The translations under genes were made by a program, and so were the position numbers. The notes beneath the pieces are model-generated. The model worked only from the letters and a program-made list of their open reading frames with translations, had not been told where the DNA came from and searched no databases. A DNA stretch of 42,897 nucleotides from Erysipelotrichaceae bacterium (GTDB lineage Bacteria; Bacillota_I; Bacilli_A; Erysipelotrichales; Erysipelotrichaceae), in assembly GCA_030523555.1 (NCBI GenBank), contig JAUNIH010000007.1, positions 1 through 42,897 on the forward strand. The letters are read 5' to 3'. Positions 1-7,669 of the stretch are shown piece after piece (the first letter of the stretch is position 1; each line of letters begins with the position of its first letter).

Positions 1-9
1 TTCAGACTA

Positions 10-37
10 ATTTCCGTTTATTATCGAAAACGGAAAT
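10..37. repeat. Perfect 10-bp inverted repeat near the window edge
   Basis: Positions 10-19 and 28-37 are perfectly complementary around an 8-nt loop. No T-run follows on either strand, so it does not look like an intrinsic terminator. It lies about 40 bp upstream of the promoter of the first gene and could be an operator or the end of an upstream unit outside the window. The function is unknown. Confidence 0.4.
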
Positions 38-78
38 CCAAATGGAAATTCACATATTTGTAAAGGCATACATATTTA

Positions 79-108
79 TTGAAAATTTTTTCATATTTGT
101 TATACAAT
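79..108 (+). promoter_or_regulatory. Promoter of the ytxG-ytxH-ccpA-tyrS run
   Basis: A -35-like TTGAAA at 79-84 and a -10-like TACAAT at 103-108 are separated by 18 nt. The first gene starts at 131 after an AAGAGG ribosome-binding site. The following genes are tightly packed with no terminator seen before 5450, so this may serve the whole run. Confidence 0.55.
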
Positions 109-130
109 AAATGTGAAAAGAGGTATTGAT

Positions 131-544
131 ATGGATGCTTTTTTAATTAGTCTTAGTGATTTATGTAATCAGATAATGCCAATCCTAGGGGCAGCTGTGC
201 TTATTGTCCTGATTGTTTTACTGGCTAAACTTATAAAAATGGTAGAAAGTGCCGATAATACGCTTAATCGAACACATGTGACAATTGATCTTGTCGATAA
301 ATCGATTGAAAAAGCTCAGGCACCTTTGGATACAGTTGTAAAACTATCAGGTACTGTTGATAAGGCTCATGATGCGACTGTCGATGCCGTAAACAAAACT
401 AAAGAGTTTGTTACAAACAATTCTGAAGAAATCAAAGACTTTGTGATTAGAAATGCGGAAAATATCAAAGATAAAGTTGTATCTTTTGTAAGTCCTGAAG
501 AAGAGACTAAAGAACCTAGTCCTGAAGACATCATAGGGAGATAA
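131..544 (+). CDS. ytxG: YtxG-like DUF948 membrane protein
   Basis: The 137-residue product has one N-terminal membrane segment (about residues 15-37, rich in Ile, Val and Leu) followed by a long hydrophilic helical region ending in an acidic tail. This is the pattern of DUF948/YtxG proteins, small membrane-anchored proteins of unclear function linked to general stress in Bacillus. I chose ATG 131 rather than the in-frame GTG 113, because AAGAGG lies 8 nt before 131 and 113 has no ribosome-binding site. The gene is followed after 2 nt by a YtxH-like gene and then a CcpA-type regulator, the same neighbour order as in Bacillus subtilis, which supports the family call more than the sequence alone does. 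Confidence 0.72.
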   Translation: MDAFLISLSDLCNQIMPILGAAVLIVLIVLLAKLIKMVESADNTLNRTHVTIDLVDKSIEKAQAPLDTVVKLSGTVDKAHDATVDAVNKTKEFVTNNSEEIKDFVIRNAENIKDKVVSFVSPEEETKEPSPEDIIGR

Positions 545-546
545 AC

Positions 547-1092
547 ATGAATAATGACATCGAAAATTCTGTAAGACTGGTAGTAGAAGATCTCAAAAAG
601 AAGATTGATGATATGGAAGAGGCTGCAAATTCTGCCAATTCCAATCAGGCAGTCGAAATAAAAGACAAGGCAGTAGAAGTACTTAAAAGAGTATCCGGAA
701 AGTTTGTTGATACGGCTAGAGATGTAAGAAATTCCAAAGAGTTCAATGACGGCATGGAATTTGTATTGAACAAGTCTAAAGAACTGTATGAAACAACCAT
801 GAAGAAGATCGAAGAGGTTTCTGAAAAAGCAGAAGTTAAAGAAACCTTCAGCAATATCACAGAATCTATCGATAACGCTGTAAATGAAATAAAGAATACA
901 CCGGTAGTAGAAGAAGCCGGTAAAAATATCAGTTCACTGTTTGAAGAAGTAAAAAAGAATGTAGAAGAAATTCAAAACAGTGAAGAAGTTAAACAGAAAA
1001 TAGATAACGCCAAGAAAGTTACTGTTGAAGTTGCAGAAAAAGGTCTGGATATCCTGAAAGAATGGCTGTCACCTGAAGGAGAAAACAAATGA
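547..1092 (+). CDS. ytxH: YtxH-like helical protein
   Basis: The product is a 181-residue, highly charged, almost wholly helical protein rich in Lys, Glu, Val and Asn with heptad-like spacing and no cysteine. It resembles the extended helical part of YtxH-type proteins, but lacks the glycine-rich membrane segment usual at their N terminus, so it is probably soluble or peripheral. GGGAG lies upstream of ATG 547. The stop overlaps the start of the next gene by 4 nt (ATGA), implying translational coupling with the CcpA-like regulator. The YtxH name rests mainly on position between the ytxG-like gene and ccpA; a generic coiled-coil protein is the alternative. Confidence 0.55.
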   Translation: MNNDIENSVRLVVEDLKKKIDDMEEAANSANSNQAVEIKDKAVEVLKRVSGKFVDTARDVRNSKEFNDGMEFVLNKSKELYETTMKKIEEVSEKAEVKETFSNITESIDNAVNEIKNTPVVEEAGKNISSLFEEVKKNVEEIQNSEEVKQKIDNAKKVTVEVAEKGLDILKEWLSPEGENK

Positions 1093-2078
1093 AGAAAGTC
1101 ACCATATATGAAGTAGCGAGAGAATCAAATGTATCTTTAGCTACCGTATCAAGAGTAATCAATGGTTCAACAGCCGTTAAGGAAGACACCAGAAAAAGAG
1201 TTGAAGCTGCGGTAAAGAAACTGGGATATCGTCCTAATGCGATAGCTCAGGGTCTGGCTCTTTCGCGCACGACAACTATCGGCCTGATTATTCCGGCAAC
1301 TTCCATATCTTTCTCTGGAAAAATGATTAATGGTCTATGTGATGTAGCCAAGATCTATGATTATTCCGTATATCTTCATACGATCACTGAAGGTGTTACC
1401 GATATCAAGGAAATCGTCGACGAAGTAATCAAGTCACGTGTTGACGGTGTTATTATCTATGCGGATAAACCTTTAGATGACAGTATTGGTCTACTGAATG
1501 AATATAATATTCCTATTGTTGTAATAGGAGATAAGATATCATCTGATTCAATCTGTTCAGTCTATGTAGACTATGAAAATGCGATTAAAGAATTATGTGA
1601 AACATATCTGGAAAAAGGTATTGAAGATATCGCGATCCTTGAAGATCACCGTAACGCTTTAGTTTCAGCCTCATTCCGTAAGGGTGCTGTAAAAGCCTTT
1701 GAAGAAGCAGGTAAGGAATATAAGGGCTATATCTCTGTACCGATTGATAACCGTTCAACGTTCAAATTCCTGAAGTCTTATTTCAAGACTCATAAACATC
1801 AGGTATTTATCGCCAATAGAGATTCTCAGGCTCTGGCGGCTTTAAATTCAGCAAACGGACAGAATATTGCGGTTCCTGAAGATATGGAACTTGTATGTAT
1901 GAATGAAAGTAAGTATACTTCTTCTATAAGACCGGAAATCAGTTCATTTTCGGTTCCAACCTATGATCTTGGTGCCGTATCAATGAGACTGATGACCAAG
2001 ATGCTGAAAGAAGAAGAAGTAGAAGAGAAAGAAAAGTGTCTGGAGATTCTATACTCACCAAAAGACACAACGAGGTAA
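1089..2078 (+). CDS. ccpA: LacI-family regulator, CcpA-type
   Basis: The 329-residue protein starts with a LacI helix-turn-helix (residues 4-25, with SLATVSRVING) and a hinge region ending near residue 58, then a periplasmic-binding-protein-like effector domain to the C terminus. Length and order fit CcpA, the carbon catabolite regulator that binds cre operators with phosphorylated HPr. The neighbourhood ytxG-ytxH-ccpA-tyrS matches Bacillus, which favours CcpA over a local sugar repressor; ptsI, glucokinase and galK in this window are plausible members of the same sugar network. I saw no convincing cre site here. A different LacI-family repressor remains possible. Confidence 0.75.
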   Translation: MKKVTIYEVARESNVSLATVSRVINGSTAVKEDTRKRVEAAVKKLGYRPNAIAQGLALSRTTTIGLIIPATSISFSGKMINGLCDVAKIYDYSVYLHTITEGVTDIKEIVDEVIKSRVDGVIIYADKPLDDSIGLLNEYNIPIVVIGDKISSDSICSVYVDYENAIKELCETYLEKGIEDIAILEDHRNALVSASFRKGAVKAFEEAGKEYKGYISVPIDNRSTFKFLKSYFKTHKHQVFIANRDSQALAALNSANGQNIAVPEDMELVCMNESKYTSSIRPEISSFSVPTYDLGAVSMRLMTKMLKEEEVEEKEKCLEILYSPKDTTR

Positions 2079-2085
2079 TAAGAAA

Positions 2086-3309
2086 ATGGGTATTTATGAA
2101 GAATTGCAGTGGAGAGGTCTGATCAAGGATGAATCTTCTCCTGAACTTAAAGATTTACTGAACAAAGGGGGAATGACATTCTATATCGGTACGGATCCAA
2201 CTGGCGATTCGCTTCATATCGGTCATTTTTCATCATTTCTGATCAGTAAGAGACTTAAAGACGCAGGACACAATCCTGTTCTTTTGGTTGGTGGGGGAAC
2301 AGGTCTTATCGGTGACCCTAAACCTGATGCTGAAAGACCAATGATTACGGTTGAAGAAGTAAATCATAATTTTGAATGTCTTAAAAATCAGGCCGAAAAG
2401 ATCTTCGGTTTTGAAGTTGTCAACAACTATGACTGGCTTAAAAACTTCAGCTATATTGAATGGTTAAGAGATGTCGGCAAATATTTCAATGTCGGCTATA
2501 TGCTGAATAAAGATATCGTCAGAAGAAGACTCGATGAAGGTATTACCTACACCGAATTCTCCTATATGACCATGCAGGCATATGACTTTATGTATCTCTA
2601 CCAGAATAAGGGTGTTACTTTACAGGTAGCCGGTCAGGACCAGTGGGGCAATATCACTGCCGGTATTGAACTTACCAGAAAGAAACTGGGTAAGGAAGTA
2701 TACGGTTTTACGATGCCTTTATTAACCAAGTCTGACGGTTCAAAGTTCGGTAAGACTAACGGTAAGGCTATCTGGCTTGATATAAACAAGACTTCAGCCT
2801 ATGAAATGTATCAGTTTTTTATCAACTCTGAAGACAGTAAGGTTATCGACTATCTTAAATTCCTGACTTTCCTTTCAAAAGAAGAAATTGAAGCACTGGA
2901 AAAATCCAATAATGAACATCCAGAACTCAGAGAAGCTCATAAGGCCTTAGCCAGGGAAGTAATTACCTTCTTACATGGCGAAAAGGCTTATGAATCAGCT
3001 GTCAAGATTGCGGATACTTTCTTTAAGGGAAATATCAGAGACCTTTCAATTGATGAACTTAAACAGGGTACTGCAGATTTAGAAAGAGTAAAGATTGAAG
3101 ATGGTGCACCATTAATCAATACACTAGTTACAATCGGTGCCTGCAAGTCCAACAGAGAGGCAAGAGATCTCATTAAAGGTTCTTCCATCTCTGTAAACGG
3201 TGAAAAGATTACCGATATGTCTTATGTCATGAATAAGGCTGATGCGTTCAATTCTGAATTCTCAATTATCAAAAAGGGTAAGAAATTCTATTTCGCAGTT
3301 GAATTCTAA
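2086..3309 (+). CDS. tyrS: Tyrosyl-tRNA synthetase
   Basis: The 407-residue product charges tRNA-Tyr with tyrosine in the cytoplasm. Class I signatures are present: HIGH at residues 44-47 and KFGKT, the TyrRS form of KMSKS, at 220-224. An S4 RNA-binding domain occupies roughly the last 65 residues. The length is slightly below the 420 or so usual for bacterial TyrRS. The gene starts 7 nt after ccpA. No T-box leader precedes it, unlike many Bacillota tyrS genes, so it appears to be expressed with the upstream genes. Confidence 0.96.
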   Translation: MGIYEELQWRGLIKDESSPELKDLLNKGGMTFYIGTDPTGDSLHIGHFSSFLISKRLKDAGHNPVLLVGGGTGLIGDPKPDAERPMITVEEVNHNFECLKNQAEKIFGFEVVNNYDWLKNFSYIEWLRDVGKYFNVGYMLNKDIVRRRLDEGITYTEFSYMTMQAYDFMYLYQNKGVTLQVAGQDQWGNITAGIELTRKKLGKEVYGFTMPLLTKSDGSKFGKTNGKAIWLDINKTSAYEMYQFFINSEDSKVIDYLKFLTFLSKEEIEALEKSNNEHPELREAHKALAREVITFLHGEKAYESAVKIADTFFKGNIRDLSIDELKQGTADLERVKIEDGAPLINTLVTIGACKSNREARDLIKGSSISVNGEKITDMSYVMNKADAFNSEFSIIKKGKKFYFAVEF

Positions 3310-3310
3310 G

Positions 3311-3802
3311 ATGAAGAAAATTATCTGTATTTTATTACTGTTATGTATCATCAGTGGCTGTACGAGTAATTCTTCGAGTGCTGTTGATTCTGATCAGAAA
3401 TATGCATCATACATCGAGATCCTGAAAAATCAGAATGTCTTTTCAGCAGGTTCTGAGTATTTTGATGTGAGCTGCGAACTCTCTTCCATACAGGGTGGAT
3501 ACCGTTACTTCATAACAATAGACAATCCCAAGATATCCATGTATGATATCCTGACTATCGCGATTGAAGACGGGGTAGACTACAGCGCGACGATGGCTGC
3601 CTGTTCAGGAATATTTGATTCCAAGTACAACATGGTACCCAATCAGGCTAAAGTTGATGATGGCTATGTCAAAGGTATTGTCATATCTGGAACCAGTAAA
3701 AAGGACTCAACAGTAATCAAACTCTATGTTGAATACAAGAATGCCGATGGATCTCGAACATTCTCTGATTTTATCGAAATACCGGTTGAGGTAAACGCAT
3801 AA
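3311..3802 (+). CDS. Putative secreted lipoprotein, function unknown
   Basis: The 163-residue protein begins with Met-Lys-Lys and a hydrophobic stretch ending in a lipobox (ISGC, Cys about residue 17), followed by a Ser/Thr-rich linker, typical of a lipoprotein anchored outside the membrane. The mature part looks beta-rich and has two further cysteines. I recognise no family. ATG 3311 is chosen because it gives the signal peptide at the exact N terminus; an upstream in-frame start would lie inside tyrS. It is 1 nt after tyrS and 1 nt before the flippase gene, so it is probably co-transcribed with both. Confidence 0.75.
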   Translation: MKKIICILLLLCIISGCTSNSSSAVDSDQKYASYIEILKNQNVFSAGSEYFDVSCELSSIQGGYRYFITIDNPKISMYDILTIAIEDGVDYSATMAACSGIFDSKYNMVPNQAKVDDGYVKGIVISGTSKKDSTVIKLYVEYKNADGSRTFSDFIEIPVEVNA

Positions 3803-3803
3803 A

Positions 3804-5450
3804 ATGAATAAAGAGAAAATGAAACAGTCTTTATTAATTGGAGCTTTAACAAGCTCCTTTGGTATTTTTATCTCCAAACTGCTGGGGCTGTTTTATTATT
3901 CTCCATTGTCTTCGATGGCAGGTGAAGCCAATATGGCATTCTATTCCATTGCCTATACCTATTATGATTTACTCTTACAGGTATCACAGGCTGGTATACC
4001 TTTTGCGATTGCCACCCTTGTTGCCCGCTATATGATGAAGGAAGACTATAAATCGGTAATGCTGATAAAGAAGATGGGCACATCCATCATCATGGGACTT
4101 AGTTTTGTGGTCGCTGCCATCTTTATCTTTGTATCAGAACCGCTTGCCAGACAGTCTCTTGGTGTATCGGCACCTTTAGAAGATATAGAAAACCTCAAAC
4201 TCTTATTTATGATTCTGGCAGTAGCTGTAATACTTGTACCTTTACTAAGCAGTTTAAGAGGCTATGTTCAGGGTTTAAAGAGAATGGATATCTATGCCTC
4301 ATCTCAGGTTCTTGAACAGTTTGCGAGAGTCTTTACGATTCTATTTGTCGGATATCTTGCGGTAGTAATACTCAAGATGAAAAGTATCTACGCTATCTTT
4401 ATTGCCATAGCGGCAGCTTCTGTTGGAGCGATTGTAGCGTATGTCTATACCATTCATTTTTCCAAAGATGATGAAAAACACGTCATAGAACTCGCACCAA
4501 AACAGGAAGGTGATCCTGAACTTACCGTTAAACAGGTAATTATTGAAATAATAACCTTAGGCATACCTTATGTCATAATATCTTTCTTAGGTACGGCAGG
4601 ACCTTTGGTCAACACAACATACTTCATGGACTATATGACAAGAGTCAACGGTCCTGAGGTTTATGAAAGCGCCAAACTGGCGGCAGGTATCCTGCAGGCC
4701 AATATCGCCAAGATCTCCAGTATTCCTTCGGTACTTGCCCTGGGTTTTGGTTCAGGTATGGTTCCTTATCTTGCGGAAACTCTGGAAGCCCAGGATTATG
4801 ATAAATTAAGTAAACAGATAAGTCAGATTCTTGATACAAGTTTCTATATTCTCATTCCGATGATTTTTATCTTTCTGTTTTTTGCCCGAGATATCTATTT
4901 TATCATGTATGGAAACTCCAATCTTGATCTGGGTACATCTTTGTTTACCGTATCCAATATTCAGATATTATTAGGTACTGTAGCTCCTATCTTTTCTTCA
5001 ATCATGATGTCTCTCAAGTTAAGAAAAGAAGCTATCTTTACCCTTATCGTAAGTTTTATTCTCAAGTTTCTGAGTTTCTTTCCAATGGTCAGATTCTTTG
5101 GTGCCTATGGAATGATATATTCTTCAGGAGTATATTACGCCTTCCAGATAGGTATGTATTTCTGGATACTCAAGAGTAGATTTGACATAAAAATAGGCAG
5201 AACCATCAAAAGAACAATCAGAATTACAATCTGTTCTCTTATTATGGTTTTACCTGCCTTACTCTTACATTATCTGATCGGCTGTTCCTATACGAGCCGC
5301 GTTGCGGATATTCTATTGATGATACCTTTAGGAGTAGTGATGGTCATAGTATACTATCTTACAACATCCTATCTCAAGCTTCCGCAGCTTATCTTCAATA
5401 TCAGTGATGTGTCTATAAGCGGTCTTATCAACCGTTTTGTGAAGAAATAA
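3804..5450 (+). CDS. murJ: MurJ/YtgP-type polysaccharide flippase
   Basis: The 548-residue polytopic membrane protein has about 14 hydrophobic segments and charged loops, the size and layout of the MATE-like MviN/SpoVB family. The closest functional match by length and lack of sporulation context is YtgP/MurJ, which flips lipid II across the membrane for peptidoglycan synthesis. A polysaccharide (Wzx-like) exporter is the alternative, but no capsule genes are nearby. ATG 3804 directly follows the lipoprotein stop. The 3' end overlaps the convergent ispH gene by 23 bp, with no terminator between them. Confidence 0.75.
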   Translation: MNKEKMKQSLLIGALTSSFGIFISKLLGLFYYSPLSSMAGEANMAFYSIAYTYYDLLLQVSQAGIPFAIATLVARYMMKEDYKSVMLIKKMGTSIIMGLSFVVAAIFIFVSEPLARQSLGVSAPLEDIENLKLLFMILAVAVILVPLLSSLRGYVQGLKRMDIYASSQVLEQFARVFTILFVGYLAVVILKMKSIYAIFIAIAAASVGAIVAYVYTIHFSKDDEKHVIELAPKQEGDPELTVKQVIIEIITLGIPYVIISFLGTAGPLVNTTYFMDYMTRVNGPEVYESAKLAAGILQANIAKISSIPSVLALGFGSGMVPYLAETLEAQDYDKLSKQISQILDTSFYILIPMIFIFLFFARDIYFIMYGNSNLDLGTSLFTVSNIQILLGTVAPIFSSIMMSLKLRKEAIFTLIVSFILKFLSFFPMVRFFGAYGMIYSSGVYYAFQIGMYFWILKSRFDIKIGRTIKRTIRITICSLIMVLPALLLHYLIGCSYTSRVADILLMIPLGVVMVIVYYLTTSYLKLPQLIFNISDVSISGLINRFVKK

Positions 5451-6294
5451 AAGATATTACCTCATCAATGAGTTTAGGTGGTGTTGAAGCTCCGGCTGTA
5501 ACACATACCTTATTAATATCTTTTAAATCATCTGTATTTATGTCTTTATAGTTCTGTATCAGCAGAACTTTTTTAATACCTTTGAGTCTTCCGATTTCCG
5601 CCAGTTTATTGGTGTTGTTCGATCTAGGATCACCTACAACATATAAAAGATCACAGTCTTCAAGATTGTATACCGCCATCTGTCTTGATGAAGTGGCGTT
5701 ACATATCTCTTTTTCAACGATTAAAGAAGGATATTTATTCTTTGCGTATTCAATCAGATCAGAAAGTTCAAGATAAGACATGGTTGTCTGATTGGTCATA
5801 GCGATCTTATCGTTGTTAATATTAAGATCATCAATATCGTTTTTATTTGTGATCAGATGTATGTTTTCATCTATGGATAAGACAGCTTCAGCTTCCGGAT
5901 GATTCTTTTTACCGAAATAGAGGACATCATATCCATCCTTAAGATAGTTTCTGATTATATCCTGAGTCTTTAAGACATCTACGCAGCTGGCATCGACATA
6001 TTTTAAACCTTTATCGATTACTTTCTGTTTGATCTTCTTTGATATTCCGTGTGCCGTAAAAATAACGACACCATCATTTATCGTATCGACAAGTTCTTCT
6101 TTAGAGGTATTGGTATCATCAAGGGTGATGATGCCCAGTTCACTCAGTTCTTTTGATACATATTCATTGTGTACCAGCATCCCCAACACATATATCTTTT
6201 CATCGGGATAGTCTTTACGGGCTTTTTCTGCCAAACTGATAGCGCTGATGACACCTTTGCAGTAACCACTTGGCACAAGTTTTCTGATTTCCAT
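5428..6294 (-). CDS. ispH: 4-hydroxy-3-methylbut-2-enyl diphosphate reductase
   Basis: The 288-residue enzyme catalyses the last step of the MEP isoprenoid pathway, giving IPP and DMAPP for undecaprenyl-phosphate and quinones. The three Fe-S cysteines are at residues 12, 104 and 198. His42, His82, His132 and Glu134 (HPE) and the NQTT element near 168-171 sit where IspH has its substrate ligands. The C-terminal TAGASTP block is also typical. The gene is divergent from the cshB-like helicase gene, as ispH (yqfP) and cshB (yqfR) are neighbours in Bacillus. Its -10 TATAAT ends 6 nt before the ATG, suggesting a leaderless transcript. Confidence 0.93.
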   Translation of the reverse strand: MEIRKLVPSGYCKGVISAISLAEKARKDYPDEKIYVLGMLVHNEYVSKELSELGIITLDDTNTSKEELVDTINDGVVIFTAHGISKKIKQKVIDKGLKYVDASCVDVLKTQDIIRNYLKDGYDVLYFGKKNHPEAEAVLSIDENIHLITNKNDIDDLNINNDKIAMTNQTTMSYLELSDLIEYAKNKYPSLIVEKEICNATSSRQMAVYNLEDCDLLYVVGDPRSNNTNKLAEIGRLKGIKKVLLIQNYKDINTDDLKDINKVCVTAGASTPPKLIDEVISFISSQNG

Positions 6295-6328
6295 GGTTTA
6301 ATTATACAATATGCTAAAATAGATACGT
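6295..6328. promoter_or_regulatory. Compact divergent promoter ispH / cshB
   Basis: Only 34 bp separate the two start codons. On the minus strand a TATAAT (6306-6301) stands 6 nt before the ispH ATG. On the plus strand TAAAAT (6315-6320) stands 8 nt before the helicase ATG. Neither gene has room for, or shows, a Shine-Dalgarno sequence. The -35 regions must lie inside the opposing gene starts and are weak by eye. Confidence 0.6.
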
Positions 6329-7669
6329 ATGAAGGCAGATTTAAAAGATACTACATTAAAATTTATTGAACTGAACAGATTCCAGGAACTCACAAAAGTC
6401 CAGGAAGAAGTTTTAAAATACACATCAAAAGGTAAAGATGTCATCGCCTTATCAAAGACCGGTACCGGTAAGACTCATGCCTATCTTATTCCGGTAATGG
6501 AGATGATCAATCCACAGTCCGACAAGACTCAGGTAGTCATATCCTTACCTACAAGAGAACTGGCATATCAGGTTTTCCAGAACAGTAAGCTGATGAAGGA
6601 AGTATTCCCTGATTTAAGAATACAGCTCTTATCAGGCGGTACAGATAAGAGTAAATCCATAAAGAAGATGGACAAGGCTCCACACATCGTCATCGGTACA
6701 CCGGGAAGAATAAAGGATCTTTTTGTATCCAACAGTTTGAGAGTTGACTTTGTACAGATGTTTATCATCGATGAAGCGGATATGACGCTGGAGTTTGGCT
6801 TCTTAGAGGATATCGACGTCGTCTTTTCCCATATGGTCAAAAATCCGGAACTCTTATGTTTCTCCGCAACTTTCCCGGAAGCTCTGAACTCTTTTGTGAA
6901 GAAGTATTTCTCCAACCCTAAAATCATCAGAGTAGAAGACAAAAAACGTGACCCTAAAATCTCTCATGTCTTAGTCAACTGTAAACATAAATCATATATT
7001 GAAACAATGTATGACATATTACCTGGATTTAATCCTTATGTATGTCTGATTTTTGCCAACTCCAAAGATGAGGCTGATGAAGCATACGCCTATCTGAATG
7101 AAAGAAATATAAAGGCACTTTTAATTCATGGTGGACTTGAGGCAAGAGATCGACAGAAGGCCATCAAAGATCTGCAGTCCAAGAAGTATACCTACGTCAT
7201 CGCTTCCGATGTTGCCTCAAGAGGTATTGATATCGATGGTATAAGCCATGTCATTTCTATGGGTTTACCGCAGCAACTGCAGTTTTATATGCACCGTGCC
7301 GGAAGAACCGGAAGAAATGAAAAGGACGGTATCTGTTATCTTCTCTATAAGGAAACAGACATTCCAGATATCAGGAATCTGAACAAGAAGGGTATTAACT
7401 TTACTGCCAAAGAGTATAAGAAAGGTGTATGGAAAGAAGCCAATAATCCGACAAAGAAAAAAGAGATCAAGGTAGATCTTAATGAAAAAGAAATAGTCAA
7501 ACAGCTGCACCGTAAAAAAGAAAAGGTTAAGCCTAACTATAAAAAGAAAAAGAATCAGGAGATTGAAAAGATCAAACGCAAAAAGCGCAGAGAATTTATT
7601 CAGTCCAAGATAAAAGAAGAACGTAAAGAACGCTATAAAAAGAAACAGAGAGAAAAGAGCGATGATTAA
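6329..7669 (+). CDS. cshB: DEAD-box RNA helicase, CshB-like
   Basis: The 446-residue ATP-dependent RNA helicase carries the Q-motif region, Walker A TGTGKT (44-49), DEAD (148-151), SAT and the HRAGRTGR motif near residue 325. After the two RecA domains comes a very basic Lys/Arg tail of about 80 residues that probably binds RNA. Position next to ispH matches Bacillus cshB, a helicase linked to cold shock and RNA remodelling. It lacks a Shine-Dalgarno and starts 8 nt after a -10 element, so the message may be leaderless. The 3' end overlaps rimO by 8 nt. Confidence 0.88.
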   Translation: MKADLKDTTLKFIELNRFQELTKVQEEVLKYTSKGKDVIALSKTGTGKTHAYLIPVMEMINPQSDKTQVVISLPTRELAYQVFQNSKLMKEVFPDLRIQLLSGGTDKSKSIKKMDKAPHIVIGTPGRIKDLFVSNSLRVDFVQMFIIDEADMTLEFGFLEDIDVVFSHMVKNPELLCFSATFPEALNSFVKKYFSNPKIIRVEDKKRDPKISHVLVNCKHKSYIETMYDILPGFNPYVCLIFANSKDEADEAYAYLNERNIKALLIHGGLEARDRQKAIKDLQSKKYTYVIASDVASRGIDIDGISHVISMGLPQQLQFYMHRAGRTGRNEKDGICYLLYKETDIPDIRNLNKKGINFTAKEYKKGVWKEANNPTKKKEIKVDLNEKEIVKQLHRKKEKVKPNYKKKKNQEIEKIKRKKRREFIQSKIKEERKERYKKKQREKSDD

